Origin: an uncultured Alphaproteobacteria bacterium
GTDB taxonomy: Bacteria; Pseudomonadota; Alphaproteobacteria; HIMB59
DNA length: 64,000 nt
NCBI GenBank assembly: GCA_902527545.1
Contig: CABZPR010000003.1
Coordinates: forward strand, 1 to 64,000
Direction of reading: 5' to 3'
Shown: piece by piece, positions 8,438-16,901 of the stretch
How positions within the stretch are numbered: the first letter of the stretch is position 1
How the letters are laid out: each line of letters starts with the position of its first letter
Translations under genes and position numbers: made by a program
The notes under the pieces: generated by a model
Database searches by the model: none
What the model was told of the DNA's origin: nothing
What the model saw: the letters and a program-made list of their open reading frames with translations, nothing else

Positions 8438-8973
8438 TTTATTGAGCAACCCATACTTGGATATTGTTGGATTGAACAATATCCTTTAGCAATAATATCT
8501 TCAACAGCAGAATAAAGCTCTGGTTTGCCCATAGAAGGATCTTTACCATTGGAATCTAATCTGCCTCTATACTTAAGTTTTTTATCATTATTAAAATAAT
8601 AGAACTCAGGAGTGCATTGAGCATCAAATTTTTTAGCTATTGATTGCGTGGCATCAACAATATACTCAAATTCAAATTTAGCTCTTGATATTTGTTCTAA
8701 AAGATATTTGTTGTGGTCCTCTTCATATGAATTTTGATCATTCGACATAAAAGCAATAGAATTAACATTTAGAACTTTGAGTCTTTGAGTTTCAATAGCA
8801 ATCTTAGTTTCTATAGATCTGACATAAGGGCAATGATTACAAATAAACATTACTAAAAGACCATTGGTGTCAAAAGATTCATAAAAGGATCCTTTTTCTC
8901 CTTTTAAGTTAATAAATTCAAAATTACTAGGTTGCCAATCAAAATTACAACTTGAAGAATTTAAAAGTACCAT
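8425..8973 (-). CDS. AhpC/TSA-type redoxin (thioredoxin-like) protein
   Basis: A 182-residue thioredoxin-fold protein. The N-terminal part, with FEFINLKGEKGSFYESFDTN, and the strand LLVMFICNHCPYVRS match the family of stand-alone redoxins that carry a CxxC in an NHCPYV context (cysteines about residues 45 and 48). Later blocks IAKKFDAQCTPEFYYFNNDKKLKYRGRLDS and a conserved tail also fit. No signal peptide is visible, so it should be cytoplasmic. The substrate is not known; disulfide reduction or peroxide removal is possible. It starts 15 bases from the divergently oriented gene on the plus strand. Confidence 0.85.
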   Translation of the reverse strand: MVLLNSSSCNFDWQPSNFEFINLKGEKGSFYESFDTNGLLVMFICNHCPYVRSIETKIAIETQRLKVLNVNSIAFMSNDQNSYEEDHNKYLLEQISRAKFEFEYIVDATQSIAKKFDAQCTPEFYYFNNDKKLKYRGRLDSNGKDPSMGKPELYSAVEDIIAKGYCSIQQYPSMGCSIKWKN

Positions 8974-8988
8974 TTAACATAATATATA

Positions 8989-9315
8989 TTGAAAATCCTA
9001 AACATAAATAAAAATTATATTGACACAATTCCAAAAAAAACATTCCAATATATTCTTAATACTTATTCTTATGGTTTATCAAAAAATATATGGAGAAATT
9101 ATTCAATTCAAACTCAGGATACTAACTATAAAAAAACAAAAATTACTTTTTACAAATCAAATTTTTCTTTTCCTATAATTAAAATTATCTATTCCAAAAA
9201 ATTCGATAAAGAAATTTTCGAAATAACTTATAGAGATAAAAAGAAAAATTTTTCTACTCTAAATTCATTGAATACTTGGTTAAATAATTATTTTTTTAAC
9301 AAACCTAAGATATAA
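8989..9315 (+). CDS. DUF2794-family protein
   Basis: A 108-residue protein with TTG as apparent start. The central part, TFQYILNTYSYGLSKNIWRN followed by YSIQ, then KTKITFYKSNFSFPIIKIIY, follows the DUF2794 pattern known from alphaproteobacteria (F-R-EL-IL-YGR...GEWRDYAID...A.F..FRR..E.P.Y.I.K). The function of that family is unknown. It is lysine- and asparagine-rich and strongly drifted in sequence. It runs divergently from the redoxin gene and its end overlaps the end of rlmE by 28 bases. Confidence 0.6.
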   Translation: MKILNINKNYIDTIPKKTFQYILNTYSYGLSKNIWRNYSIQTQDTNYKKTKITFYKSNFSFPIIKIIYSKKFDKEIFEITYRDKKKNFSTLNSLNTWLNNYFFNKPKI

Positions 9316-9887
9316 ATTTCTTTAGATTTTTTATCTGATGCAGTTGGTTTAATATATAGTGTTTTGTCAAAATAATTTTTAATAAACTCAAATAATTTTT
9401 CTGTATCTTCTCCTTGAAAATTTTTTACTAAAAAGTTTCCACCTTTGTTTAAATATTTTTCAATAAATTTTGCTGAAAGCATACTCAAATCATAACTGTT
9501 AGTTTGATCTAAAAATTGGTTTCCACTTGTGTTTGGTGCGATATCTGAAACTATTGAGTCAAAAGTATATTTATTAACTGTAAATAATTCATCAATTAAT
9601 TGATACTTATTTAAGTCCATCATATAAAATTTGATTTCATCCTCAATCTGCTTAGAAGCTGGAAGTATATCAATACCCACTATTCTGTTTTTTGGGTTTT
9701 TTTTCAAAATATATTGTGTCCAACCACCTGGTGAGCATCCTACATCTAATATTCTTTTATCTTTTTTGAATAAATTATGTTTTTTATCTATTTCTTCTAA
9801 TTTGTAATAAGCTCTAGAAATAATGTCATTTTTCTTTGCTTTTATATAAAAAGGGTCTTTTTTTCTAGTTTTATACCACTGTTTCAT
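9288..9887 (-). CDS. rlmE: 23S rRNA (uridine-2552-2'-O) methyltransferase RlmE
   Basis: SAM-dependent methyltransferase that modifies U2552 in the A-loop of 23S rRNA during late 50S assembly. The 199-residue product has the SAM-binding motif RILDVGCSPGGWTQYIL and the catalytic K-D-K-E set: Lys in SRAYYKLEEI, Asp in SDIAPNTSG, Lys in FLVKNFQGED and Glu in SKEIYILGL. Length is that of E. coli RlmE. Its 3' end overlaps the DUF2794 gene from the other strand by 28 bases. Confidence 0.95.
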   Translation of the reverse strand: MKQWYKTRKKDPFYIKAKKNDIISRAYYKLEEIDKKHNLFKKDKRILDVGCSPGGWTQYILKKNPKNRIVGIDILPASKQIEDEIKFYMMDLNKYQLIDELFTVNKYTFDSIVSDIAPNTSGNQFLDQTNSYDLSMLSAKFIEKYLNKGGNFLVKNFQGEDTEKLFEFIKNYFDKTLYIKPTASDKKSKEIYILGLLKK

Positions 9888-9951
9888 TTAATTTTACTCA
9901 TAATCTGATATGTATTCGTTTACATATATTCTATTAGGTTTAAACACACCC

Positions 9952-10857
9952 ATGTTACCCACCATAAAAAAAATTATCATTGTATCAATCATATCACTAA
10001 TAAGTTCTTTATGTTACTCATCAGAATGGGGAAGCAAAGAGGAAACAGATGAAAAATTATTTTCTGTTGAGGTTATAGACTCCTCTGCACAAACTATTAA
10101 GGATAGTATTGTTTTTAGCTCAACTACTGAAGCTTATAGGAGAATTGAAGTTAAGAGTGAAGTGATGACTACAATAGAAAAAGTGCTGGTCAAAGCAGGC
10201 ACTAAAATAAAAAAAGGCCAGCATATAGTTGAATTAGATGATTACAAAACGAACGCTGATTTATATAAATTAAATTTATTATCTCAAAGTGAATTTGATA
10301 AATATGCTCTTTTTGCACCTTTTGGTGGAATGCTTTTAGATGGTCATAAGATTGCTGGGGAGCTTGTGATGCCAGGCGAAAAAGTCTATGAAATTATTGA
10401 TCTGAGTTCATTAAAAATATTTGGTTATATTAATGAAAATGAAATTCTAGATATATCCTTAGAGAATAAAGTTGAGGTCACAATCCTTGGTGAAAATGTC
10501 AATGGTGCAATTGATTATATTTCTCCTATTTCAGATCCTGAAACTAAAACTTTTGAAATTGTTGTTAAAGTTGAAAATAAAGATCTTAGGTATAAAGATG
10601 GCTTATCATCAATAATTTCCATAGTTAAAGGAAATGTTCTTGCGCATAAAATTTCACCCTCAATCCTAGCTTTGGGAGACTCAGGAGAGTTAGGTGTAAA
10701 AGTTATAGGATCTGATAATACCGTTCAATTTAAAAAAATTAATGTTATAGAAGACACCTCTGATTACATGTTGGTCTCTGGTTTGAGTCAAAAAGAAAAA
10801 ATTATAATTGTTGGACAGCAATACGTGTCTGCAGGAGAAAAAGTTACTTTTAATTAA
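9952..10857 (+). CDS. RND efflux periplasmic adaptor with very short hairpin
   Basis: Periplasmic adaptor (HlyD/AcrA superfamily) paired with the RND permease that starts two bases after its stop. I use the ATG at 9952, which begins a clear signal peptide (KKIIIVSIISLISSLCYS); the frame is open from 9910. Both lipoyl half-motifs are visible (EVMTTIEKVLVKAGTKIKKG and ALFAPFGGMLLDG), but only about 17 residues lie between them where AcrA-type proteins have a long coiled-coil hairpin. Beta-barrel and membrane-proximal regions follow. Substrate is unknown. Confidence 0.85.
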   Translation: MLPTIKKIIIVSIISLISSLCYSSEWGSKEETDEKLFSVEVIDSSAQTIKDSIVFSSTTEAYRRIEVKSEVMTTIEKVLVKAGTKIKKGQHIVELDDYKTNADLYKLNLLSQSEFDKYALFAPFGGMLLDGHKIAGELVMPGEKVYEIIDLSSLKIFGYINENEILDISLENKVEVTILGENVNGAIDYISPISDPETKTFEIVVKVENKDLRYKDGLSSIISIVKGNVLAHKISPSILALGDSGELGVKVIGSDNTVQFKKINVIEDTSDYMLVSGLSQKEKIIIVGQQYVSAGEKVTFN

Positions 10858-10859
10858 TC

Positions 10860-13800
10860 ATGAGCTTGGTTAACTTAGCAAGTCAATACTACAGAACTAC
10901 AATTTCCATTTTCCTATTTGTTATTGTTAGTGGATCACTTGTGTTTAACAATATTCCTAAAGAATCATCACCAGATGTAAGTTTGCCCTATATATATGTA
11001 TCTCTTGGATTAACAGGAATATCGCCTGAAGACTCTGAAAAGCTTTTAATAAAACCTGTTGAAGATGAAGTTTCAAATATCGAAGGAAAAAAAGAAATGA
11101 CTAGCACTTCTTATCAAGGTGGTGGAAATGTTTTATTAGAGTTTGATGCTGGGTTTGATCCTGATCAAGCACTTTTAGATACTAGAGAACAAGTTGACAG
11201 AGCAAAGTCAGATTTACCTGATGATGCAGATGAGCCCAAGGTAAGTGAGGTCAATATAAGTTTATTTCCTATTTTAGTTGTATCTATAAGTGGTGACATA
11301 TCTGAATTTTTACTAAAAAAGATATCTAATGACCTTAAAGACAAAATACAATCTTTACCAAATGTTTTAGAAGTAAATATTGGAGGTGAAAGAGAAGAGC
11401 AACTAGACATTGTAATTGATCAGAACAAAATAGAAGCTTATGGATTAAATTTAAATGAAATATTAAATTTTGTAAGATCTAATAACCAAATAGTTTCTGC
11501 TGGAAATCTTGATACAGGAGATGGAAGATTTGTAATTAAAATTCCTGGTTTATATGAGAGCCTAAATGATGTTTTTAATACACCAATAAAGGTAAATGAT
11601 AAAAAAACAATCAAATTTAAAGATATTGCCCAACTTAAAAGAACTTTTAAAGATCCAGAAAAATTTGCCCGATTAAATAATAAGTCTGCTTTCACTCTAG
11701 AAATATCTAAAAGAATTGGAGCAAACATTGTAGAGACTGTTGATCAAGTTAAACAGTTAGTAAAGGAAGAGCAAAAAATTCTTCCATCAAAAGTCAAAAT
11801 AACTTTTTCTGGTGATGAGTCTGTAAATATTAAAAGTATGCTAGGAGATCTCCAAAATAATGTAATTTTTTCAATAATACTTGTTATGAGTGTGGTTGTT
11901 ATCTTTCTTGGTATAAGGTCAAGTTTACTTGTAGGTTTAGCCGTGCCGGGTTCTTTTTTATCATCTATTTTAATCCTCTATTCACTTGGCTTTACAATCA
12001 ATATGGTTGTTTTGTTTGGGTTAATTCTCTCAGTTGGGCTGCTTGTTGATGGGGCTGTGGTTGTAGTTGAATATGCCCAAAGAAAAATACAAGAGGGTAT
12101 GGGGCTAGCAGAGTCATATATAAAGGCTGCATCAAGAATGTCCCTTCCTATCATGGCTTCAACTTTTACTACTATAGCGGCGTTTATTCCTCTTTTATTT
12201 TGGCCAGGCACAACTGGTGGTTTTATGAAGTATATACCTATAACAGTAATATCTGTTTTAGGTTCAAGTTTAGCTATGGCATTAATAGTTATTCCTATAA
12301 TTGGAACTCAGGCCTATAAAATTAAAAATCTTTTTTTCTTCTTTATTATACCTTTAATTTTATTTGGTATAATAAATTTTGTTGCATTTAATTTTTTATC
12401 TCAACTAGAATTTGATAACTACATAAATATGGGTGCAAAAGCCGTAACAACAATTTCAATTGCCGTCATTTTGTTTTTTGTTTTTAGGTATATTAAAAAT
12501 AAAGGTTTTTTTCAGAAAATGATTATCCCTAGAATAAATGCTGATGATGACGAAGACTTAACTGATTTAGAAAAAGTAGGTTTTTTTACTAAGATTTACC
12601 TTTTTATTTTGAGGCTCTGTATAAATAATCCTATAAAAATAGTTGTTCTATCTTTCATGCTGTTAGTTGGTATCTATGGTGCATATGGAAAGTTTGGTAA
12701 GGGAGTTACTTTTTTTCCTTCAGTTGAAGCAGAGAATACCAAAGTAATTATTTATGCTACAGGCAATCTCTCAGTTTTAGAAAAAGACAGACTAGTTGCA
12801 AAAGTAGAGTCACAGGTATTAAACTTACAAAAAAAGAATAATGAATTTGAGTCTGTCTATACAACATCTGGAAATGTAGAAAATAGACAAGAAAGCTCGC
12901 CTGATATTATTGGATTTATAGATATAGAATTCAAAGATTGGGATAAAAGAAGAAAAGCAGAAACAATAATTTCTGAAATAAGACAAGAAACTTCATCTAT
13001 TCCTGGGATTAAAGTTGAAACAAGAACTTTAAGAGCAGGTCCTCCTAGAGGGAAGCCCATTGAAATCAATTTAACTTCTTCTGATCCTAAAATCACAGTT
13101 CAAGAACTTAAGAGAATTGAAAAATATTTATCAAGCATATCTGGCTTAAAGGATTTAGAAACATCTCTACCCTCTCCTAGTATTGAATATGAGCTTTATG
13201 TTGATAGAGAAGAGGCTGCAAAATATGGTGCTAGTATTTCAATAATAGGTAACACCATTAAACTTCTTACAAGTGGGCTTAAATTGAGTGAATTTAGACC
13301 TGATGATAGTGATGAATCTATACCCATTTACCTTCGATTGCCAAAAGAACAGAGAACGATCGATCAATTAGATAATATTAAGATACCAACATCTTCAGGC
13401 TATGTACCAATTTCAAATTTTACTAAAATTGAAACCAATCAAGAGACAGGAAATTTGACCAGAGTAGAGCAGAATAGAATTGAAACAATTAAATCAGATG
13501 TAACTAGATTTTATCAAACTGATGCTTATGTCAGACTTATAAAACATTGGCTTGGAATTGAAAAATTCAATATTCCAAATAACTTTGGTTTAGATATTCC
13601 TGAATTTAATTCAGCTAATATTGACCCAAGAGTAAAAATAGAATTTAAGGGAGAAGATGAAAGTCAGCAGAAGTCTAAAGCTTTTCTACAAAAAGCTTTT
13701 TTGATAGCTGTTTTTTTAATGGGTTTAATTCTTTTGACCCAATTTAATAGTTTTAGTAGCACCTTATTAATTCTATTTGCAGTAATTATGTCAACTGTGG

Positions 13801-14249
13801 GCGTTGTTTTAGGGCTATTAATTACAAAGCAACCATTTGGAATAGTGATGAGCGGAATAGGAGTCATCTCGTTAGCAGGTATAGTTGTAAACAACAATAT
13901 AGTCTTAATTGATACCTTTGATAGATTAATAAAAAAGACAAATGATGCCAGAGATGCCATTTTAATGACGGGTGCACAAAGATTGAGACCTGTTTTATTG
14001 ACTACAACTACTACTGTACTTGGTTTACTTCCAATGGCTTTAAAATTAAATATTGATTTTGTAAACTTTGAATATAGTTATAACTCTCCTGACACTCAAT
14101 GGTGGGTAGATTTATCGAGGGCAATTGTTTTTGGATTACTTTTTTCTACTTTATTGACTTTACTTGTAACTCCATCAGCTTTGATGCTTAAATCAAAATA
14201 CTTAACTAACCCCTCTAAAAAATTTAATAAAGTAGGTAAACAAACTTAA
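10860..14249 (+). CDS. RND-family efflux transporter permease
   Basis: Large inner-membrane proton-driven exporter, 1129 residues. It shows the duplicated RND layout: N-terminal helix, first periplasmic porter region, TM2-6, a linker, then the same again. The TM4 segment reads GLLVDGAVVVVEYAQRK, so one of the two aspartates of AcrB is replaced by glycine, as in many CzcA-like and alphaproteobacterial RND proteins; the TM10 segment reads LAGIVVNNNIVLIDTFDRL. It is about 100 residues longer than AcrB, with extra hydrophobic segments and an acidic stretch (NADDDEDLTDLEK) near the middle. No outer-membrane channel gene is adjacent. It overlaps pssA tail to tail by 48 bases. Confidence 0.92.
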   Translation: MSLVNLASQYYRTTISIFLFVIVSGSLVFNNIPKESSPDVSLPYIYVSLGLTGISPEDSEKLLIKPVEDEVSNIEGKKEMTSTSYQGGGNVLLEFDAGFDPDQALLDTREQVDRAKSDLPDDADEPKVSEVNISLFPILVVSISGDISEFLLKKISNDLKDKIQSLPNVLEVNIGGEREEQLDIVIDQNKIEAYGLNLNEILNFVRSNNQIVSAGNLDTGDGRFVIKIPGLYESLNDVFNTPIKVNDKKTIKFKDIAQLKRTFKDPEKFARLNNKSAFTLEISKRIGANIVETVDQVKQLVKEEQKILPSKVKITFSGDESVNIKSMLGDLQNNVIFSIILVMSVVVIFLGIRSSLLVGLAVPGSFLSSILILYSLGFTINMVVLFGLILSVGLLVDGAVVVVEYAQRKIQEGMGLAESYIKAASRMSLPIMASTFTTIAAFIPLLFWPGTTGGFMKYIPITVISVLGSSLAMALIVIPIIGTQAYKIKNLFFFFIIPLILFGIINFVAFNFLSQLEFDNYINMGAKAVTTISIAVILFFVFRYIKNKGFFQKMIIPRINADDDEDLTDLEKVGFFTKIYLFILRLCINNPIKIVVLSFMLLVGIYGAYGKFGKGVTFFPSVEAENTKVIIYATGNLSVLEKDRLVAKVESQVLNLQKKNNEFESVYTTSGNVENRQESSPDIIGFIDIEFKDWDKRRKAETIISEIRQETSSIPGIKVETRTLRAGPPRGKPIEINLTSSDPKITVQELKRIEKYLSSISGLKDLETSLPSPSIEYELYVDREEAAKYGASISIIGNTIKLLTSGLKLSEFRPDDSDESIPIYLRLPKEQRTIDQLDNIKIPTSSGYVPISNFTKIETNQETGNLTRVEQNRIETIKSDVTRFYQTDAYVRLIKHWLGIEKFNIPNNFGLDIPEFNSANIDPRVKIEFKGEDESQQKSKAFLQKAFLIAVFLMGLILLTQFNSFSSTLLILFAVIMSTVGVVLGLLITKQPFGIVMSGIGVISLAGIVVNNNIVLIDTFDRLIKKTNDARDAILMTGAQRLRPVLLTTTTTVLGLLPMALKLNIDFVNFEYSYNSPDTQWWVDLSRAIVFGLLFSTLLTLLVTPSALMLKSKYLTNPSKKFNKVGKQT

Positions 14250-14924
14250 TAAAGCGAATAATAAATAAATAAATGCAACTAAAAGAGTTGTTTGCCAAAA
14301 ATAGCTTATTAAAAATATTAAAATTATAACTGTAAAAATTATCATAAGTCTAAAATAAAGAGTTTTTACTTTTAGATTTTTCACAGAAGGAGTCGGAACC
14401 CTACTAATCATCATAGCGCCCGCAAATACAATTAATAAGGCACTTACAATGGGATAGTTGATAGTAAATTGTATTTGTTCAATAAAATCTAGATAAAGCG
14501 GAATCATTATGATACCTGCTGCAGCTGGTGAGGGTATGCCATAAAATACTTTGCTTTGCTCTCTCATATTTTCAATATTAAAACGAGCGAGTCTAAGAGC
14601 TGCGCAAATAATGTAAAAAAGACTTATAACCCATCCAATTCTACCTAGCTCATTAGTAAAACTTAAATTTATTAGTAAAGATGGAGCTAATCCAAAACTT
14701 ATAAAATCTGATAGAGAGTCTAATTCAGCTCCAAATTGGGATGATTTTTTTAATTTTCTAGCCATCCATCCATCAAAGAAATCGAAGAAGGCTGCTAGCA
14801 TTATCATAAGCACAGCAATTTTAAAATTACTTTGAATAGAGAACTTTATTGAGGAAATACCCGCAATAAGTGACATCAGTGTAATTAAATTAGGTATAAA
14901 TTTAGTGAGCGGATGTTCGGTCAT
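14202..14924 (-). CDS. pssA: CDP-diacylglycerol-serine O-phosphatidyltransferase
   Basis: Makes phosphatidylserine from CDP-diacylglycerol and serine, the first step to phosphatidylethanolamine. The 240-residue membrane protein carries the CDP-alcohol phosphatidyltransferase motif (D-G-x2-A-R-x8-G-x3-D-x3-D) as FFDGWMARKLKKSSQFGAEL followed by DSLSD. Several further hydrophobic helices fill the C-terminal half. It follows psd by 8 bases, forming the usual psd-pssA pair. Its 3' end lies inside the last 48 bases of the RND permease gene on the other strand. Confidence 0.95.
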   Translation of the reverse strand: MTEHPLTKFIPNLITLMSLIAGISSIKFSIQSNFKIAVLMIMLAAFFDFFDGWMARKLKKSSQFGAELDSLSDFISFGLAPSLLINLSFTNELGRIGWVISLFYIICAALRLARFNIENMREQSKVFYGIPSPAAAGIIMIPLYLDFIEQIQFTINYPIVSALLIVFAGAMMISRVPTPSVKNLKVKTLYFRLMIIFTVIILIFLISYFWQTTLLVAFIYLLFALLSLFTYFIKFFRGVS

Positions 14925-14932
14925 CTAAATGT

Positions 14933-15595
14933 CTAAATCTTTTTATATTCTCTAGATTGTATATTTTTGTTGTTTTTAAAATCTCTAGCAATGATAGTTT
15001 CACCACCGATACATTGCTGACCAATGCTTACCATTAAATTATATGAGTTGGGAAATTCTATATCTACTCTGCTTCCAAACTTGATAATTCCATATCTATC
15101 ACCTTGGTTTACTCTCTCATTAGTTTTAAGATAACAAATTATTCTTCTGGCAATTAATCCAGCTATTTGTGTTATGTATATAACGTTAGATCCAGATTTT
15201 AGAGTTAACCTTAATCTTTCATTTTCTTTACTTGCTTTATCTAAAGTTGCATTGATGAATTTACCCTCAATATAATCAATTTTTGTAATTTGACCTGAAA
15301 CTGGTAATCTTTGGATATGTACATTAAACACACTCAAAAAAATTGAAACTTTGGTATAACTTTTTTTTCCCTCTTTGTACTCACTAATATTTGTAATTAA
15401 TCCATCTGCAGGGCTAACTAAAATATCATCACCTAATGGAACGACTCTTTCAGGATCTCTAAAAAAATAGAATGTAAAAATTAGTAATATTAAAAAAATT
15501 AAAAATAAAGGTTTATATATAAAATAAAAAAAAATTACTAATAAAAATAGTATTATCAGTGCAGCTGAAATTTCTTTATGAAACCTGAAGTACAT
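14933..15595 (-). CDS. psd: Phosphatidylserine decarboxylase proenzyme
   Basis: Converts phosphatidylserine to phosphatidylethanolamine at the inner membrane. The 220-residue proenzyme starts with a hydrophobic N-terminal region (AALIILFLLVIFFYFIYKPL), then FYFFRDPERVVP and ILVSPADGLI, and has the self-cleavage site Gly-Ser in IKFGSRVDIEFP, which yields the pyruvoyl alpha chain. Size matches the short bacterial Psd-related form common in alphaproteobacteria. Transcribed just upstream of pssA. Confidence 0.95.
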   Translation of the reverse strand: MYFRFHKEISAALIILFLLVIFFYFIYKPLFLIFLILLIFTFYFFRDPERVVPLGDDILVSPADGLITNISEYKEGKKSYTKVSIFLSVFNVHIQRLPVSGQITKIDYIEGKFINATLDKASKENERLRLTLKSGSNVIYITQIAGLIARRIICYLKTNERVNQGDRYGIIKFGSRVDIEFPNSYNLMVSIGQQCIGGETIIARDFKNNKNIQSREYKKI

Positions 15596-15689
15596 AAGAT
15601 GGAATTAATATCTGAATTGTATAATTTGATCAATAAAATAGATTTTTTTTATTAATTTAATCTGTTATACAATCAATATCTCTATATAA

Positions 15690-16901
15690 ATGTCAAAAAT
15701 TTCAGTAAAAAATCCTGTGGTCGAATTAGATGGTGATGAAATGACTAGGATTATATGGGATTTTATTAAACAAAAGCTCATCCTTCCATATCTTGATATA
15801 GATCTCAAATATTACGACTTATCTGTGCAAAATAGAGATCGAACAAATGATGAAATTACAGTTGAGGCTGCAAAAGCAATTAAAAAATTTGGGGTTGGAA
15901 TAAAATGTGCAACGATAACTCCTGACGATAATAGAGTGTCGGAATTTAAACTAAAAAAAATGTGGCGTTCTCCAAATGGAACTATAAGAAATATTTTAGA
16001 TGGAACTGTTTTTAGACAGCCCATTATATGTAAAAACATTCCAAGAATTGTAAGAACATGGGATGCCCCTATTGTTGTTGGTAGGCATGCGTTTGGTGAC
16101 CAATATAAAGCTACAGAAATGAAGATCGACAAACCAGGAAAACTATTTATGAAATATGTTGATGAAGAGGGAAAAATAGAGGAAAAAGAAGTTTTTCAAT
16201 TTCAAAATCAGGGTGTTGCCCTCTCTATGTATAATGTAGATGAGTCAATTAGAGGTTTTGCAAGAGCTTGTTTTAATTATGGATTAAAATTAAAATGGCC
16301 TGTTTATCTCTCAACAAAAGATACTATTTTAAAAAAATACGATGGAAGATTTAAAGAAATATTTAACGAAATTTTTCAAAAAGAATTTAGAACTGATTTT
16401 GAAAATAACCAAATAGTCTATGAACACCGTCTTATTGATGATTTGGTTGCGTCTTCAATGAAATGGTCAGGTAACTTTATATGGGCATGTAAGAATTATG
16501 ACGGAGATGTTCAGTCAGATGCAGTTGCACAGGGGTTTGGATCTTTGGGTATGATGTCTAGTGTTTTAATGACACCTGATGGCAAAACAATTGAAGCTGA
16601 GGCTGCTCACGGAACGGTAACTAGACACTATAGACTACATCAAAAGGGAGAAAAAACTTCAACTAATCCTATAGCATCAATATTTGCTTGGACAAAAGGT
16701 TTAAACTTTAGAGGTGAGTTTGATGGAAATGATGAACTTATTAAGTTTTCTAGGGCGCTTGAAGAAACCTGTGTTGAAACTGTGGAGTCTGGTCAAATGA
16801 CTAAGGACTTAGCAATACTTGTAGACAAAAATTCGCCTTGGATGAACACTGAAGATTTTTTAAATTGTCTTGATAACAATCTTCAAACTAAATTAAGTTA
16901 A
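15690..16901 (+). CDS. icd: NADP-dependent isocitrate dehydrogenase
   Basis: TCA-cycle enzyme converting isocitrate to 2-oxoglutarate with NADPH formation. The 403-residue sequence is of the homodimeric, eukaryote-like type II: it opens with [20 protein letters not shown], contains [20 protein letters not shown] and [17 protein letters not shown], and has [18 protein letters not shown] at the nucleotide site. This subtype is the norm in alphaproteobacteria. A 94-bp gap separates it from the divergent psd, so it probably has its own promoter. The stop overlaps the alaS stop from the other strand by four bases. Confidence 0.97.
   Translation: MSKISVKNPVVELDGDEMTRIIWDFIKQKLILPYLDIDLKYYDLSVQNRDRTNDEITVEAAKAIKKFGVGIKCATITPDDNRVSEFKLKKMWRSPNGTIRNILDGTVFRQPIICKNIPRIVRTWDAPIVVGRHAFGDQYKATEMKIDKPGKLFMKYVDEEGKIEEKEVFQFQNQGVALSMYNVDESIRGFARACFNYGLKLKWPVYLSTKDTILKKYDGRFKEIFNEIFQKEFRTDFENNQIVYEHRLIDDLVASSMKWSGNFIWACKNYDGDVQSDAVAQGFGSLGMMSSVLMTPDGKTIEAEAAHGTVTRHYRLHQKGEKTSTNPIASIFAWTKGLNFRGEFDGNDELIKFSRALEETCVETVESGQMTKDLAILVDKNSPWMNTEDFLNCLDNNLQTKLS

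Noticed and set aside
11165-13960. Antisense open frames of 77-98 codons within the RND permease gene
   Set aside because: They are shadows of a strongly coding gene on the other strand and resemble no protein family.
15596-15689. Promoter pair between psd and icd
   Set aside because: TATAAT-like strings occur on both strands but no convincing -35 at correct spacing; AT content makes chance matches likely.
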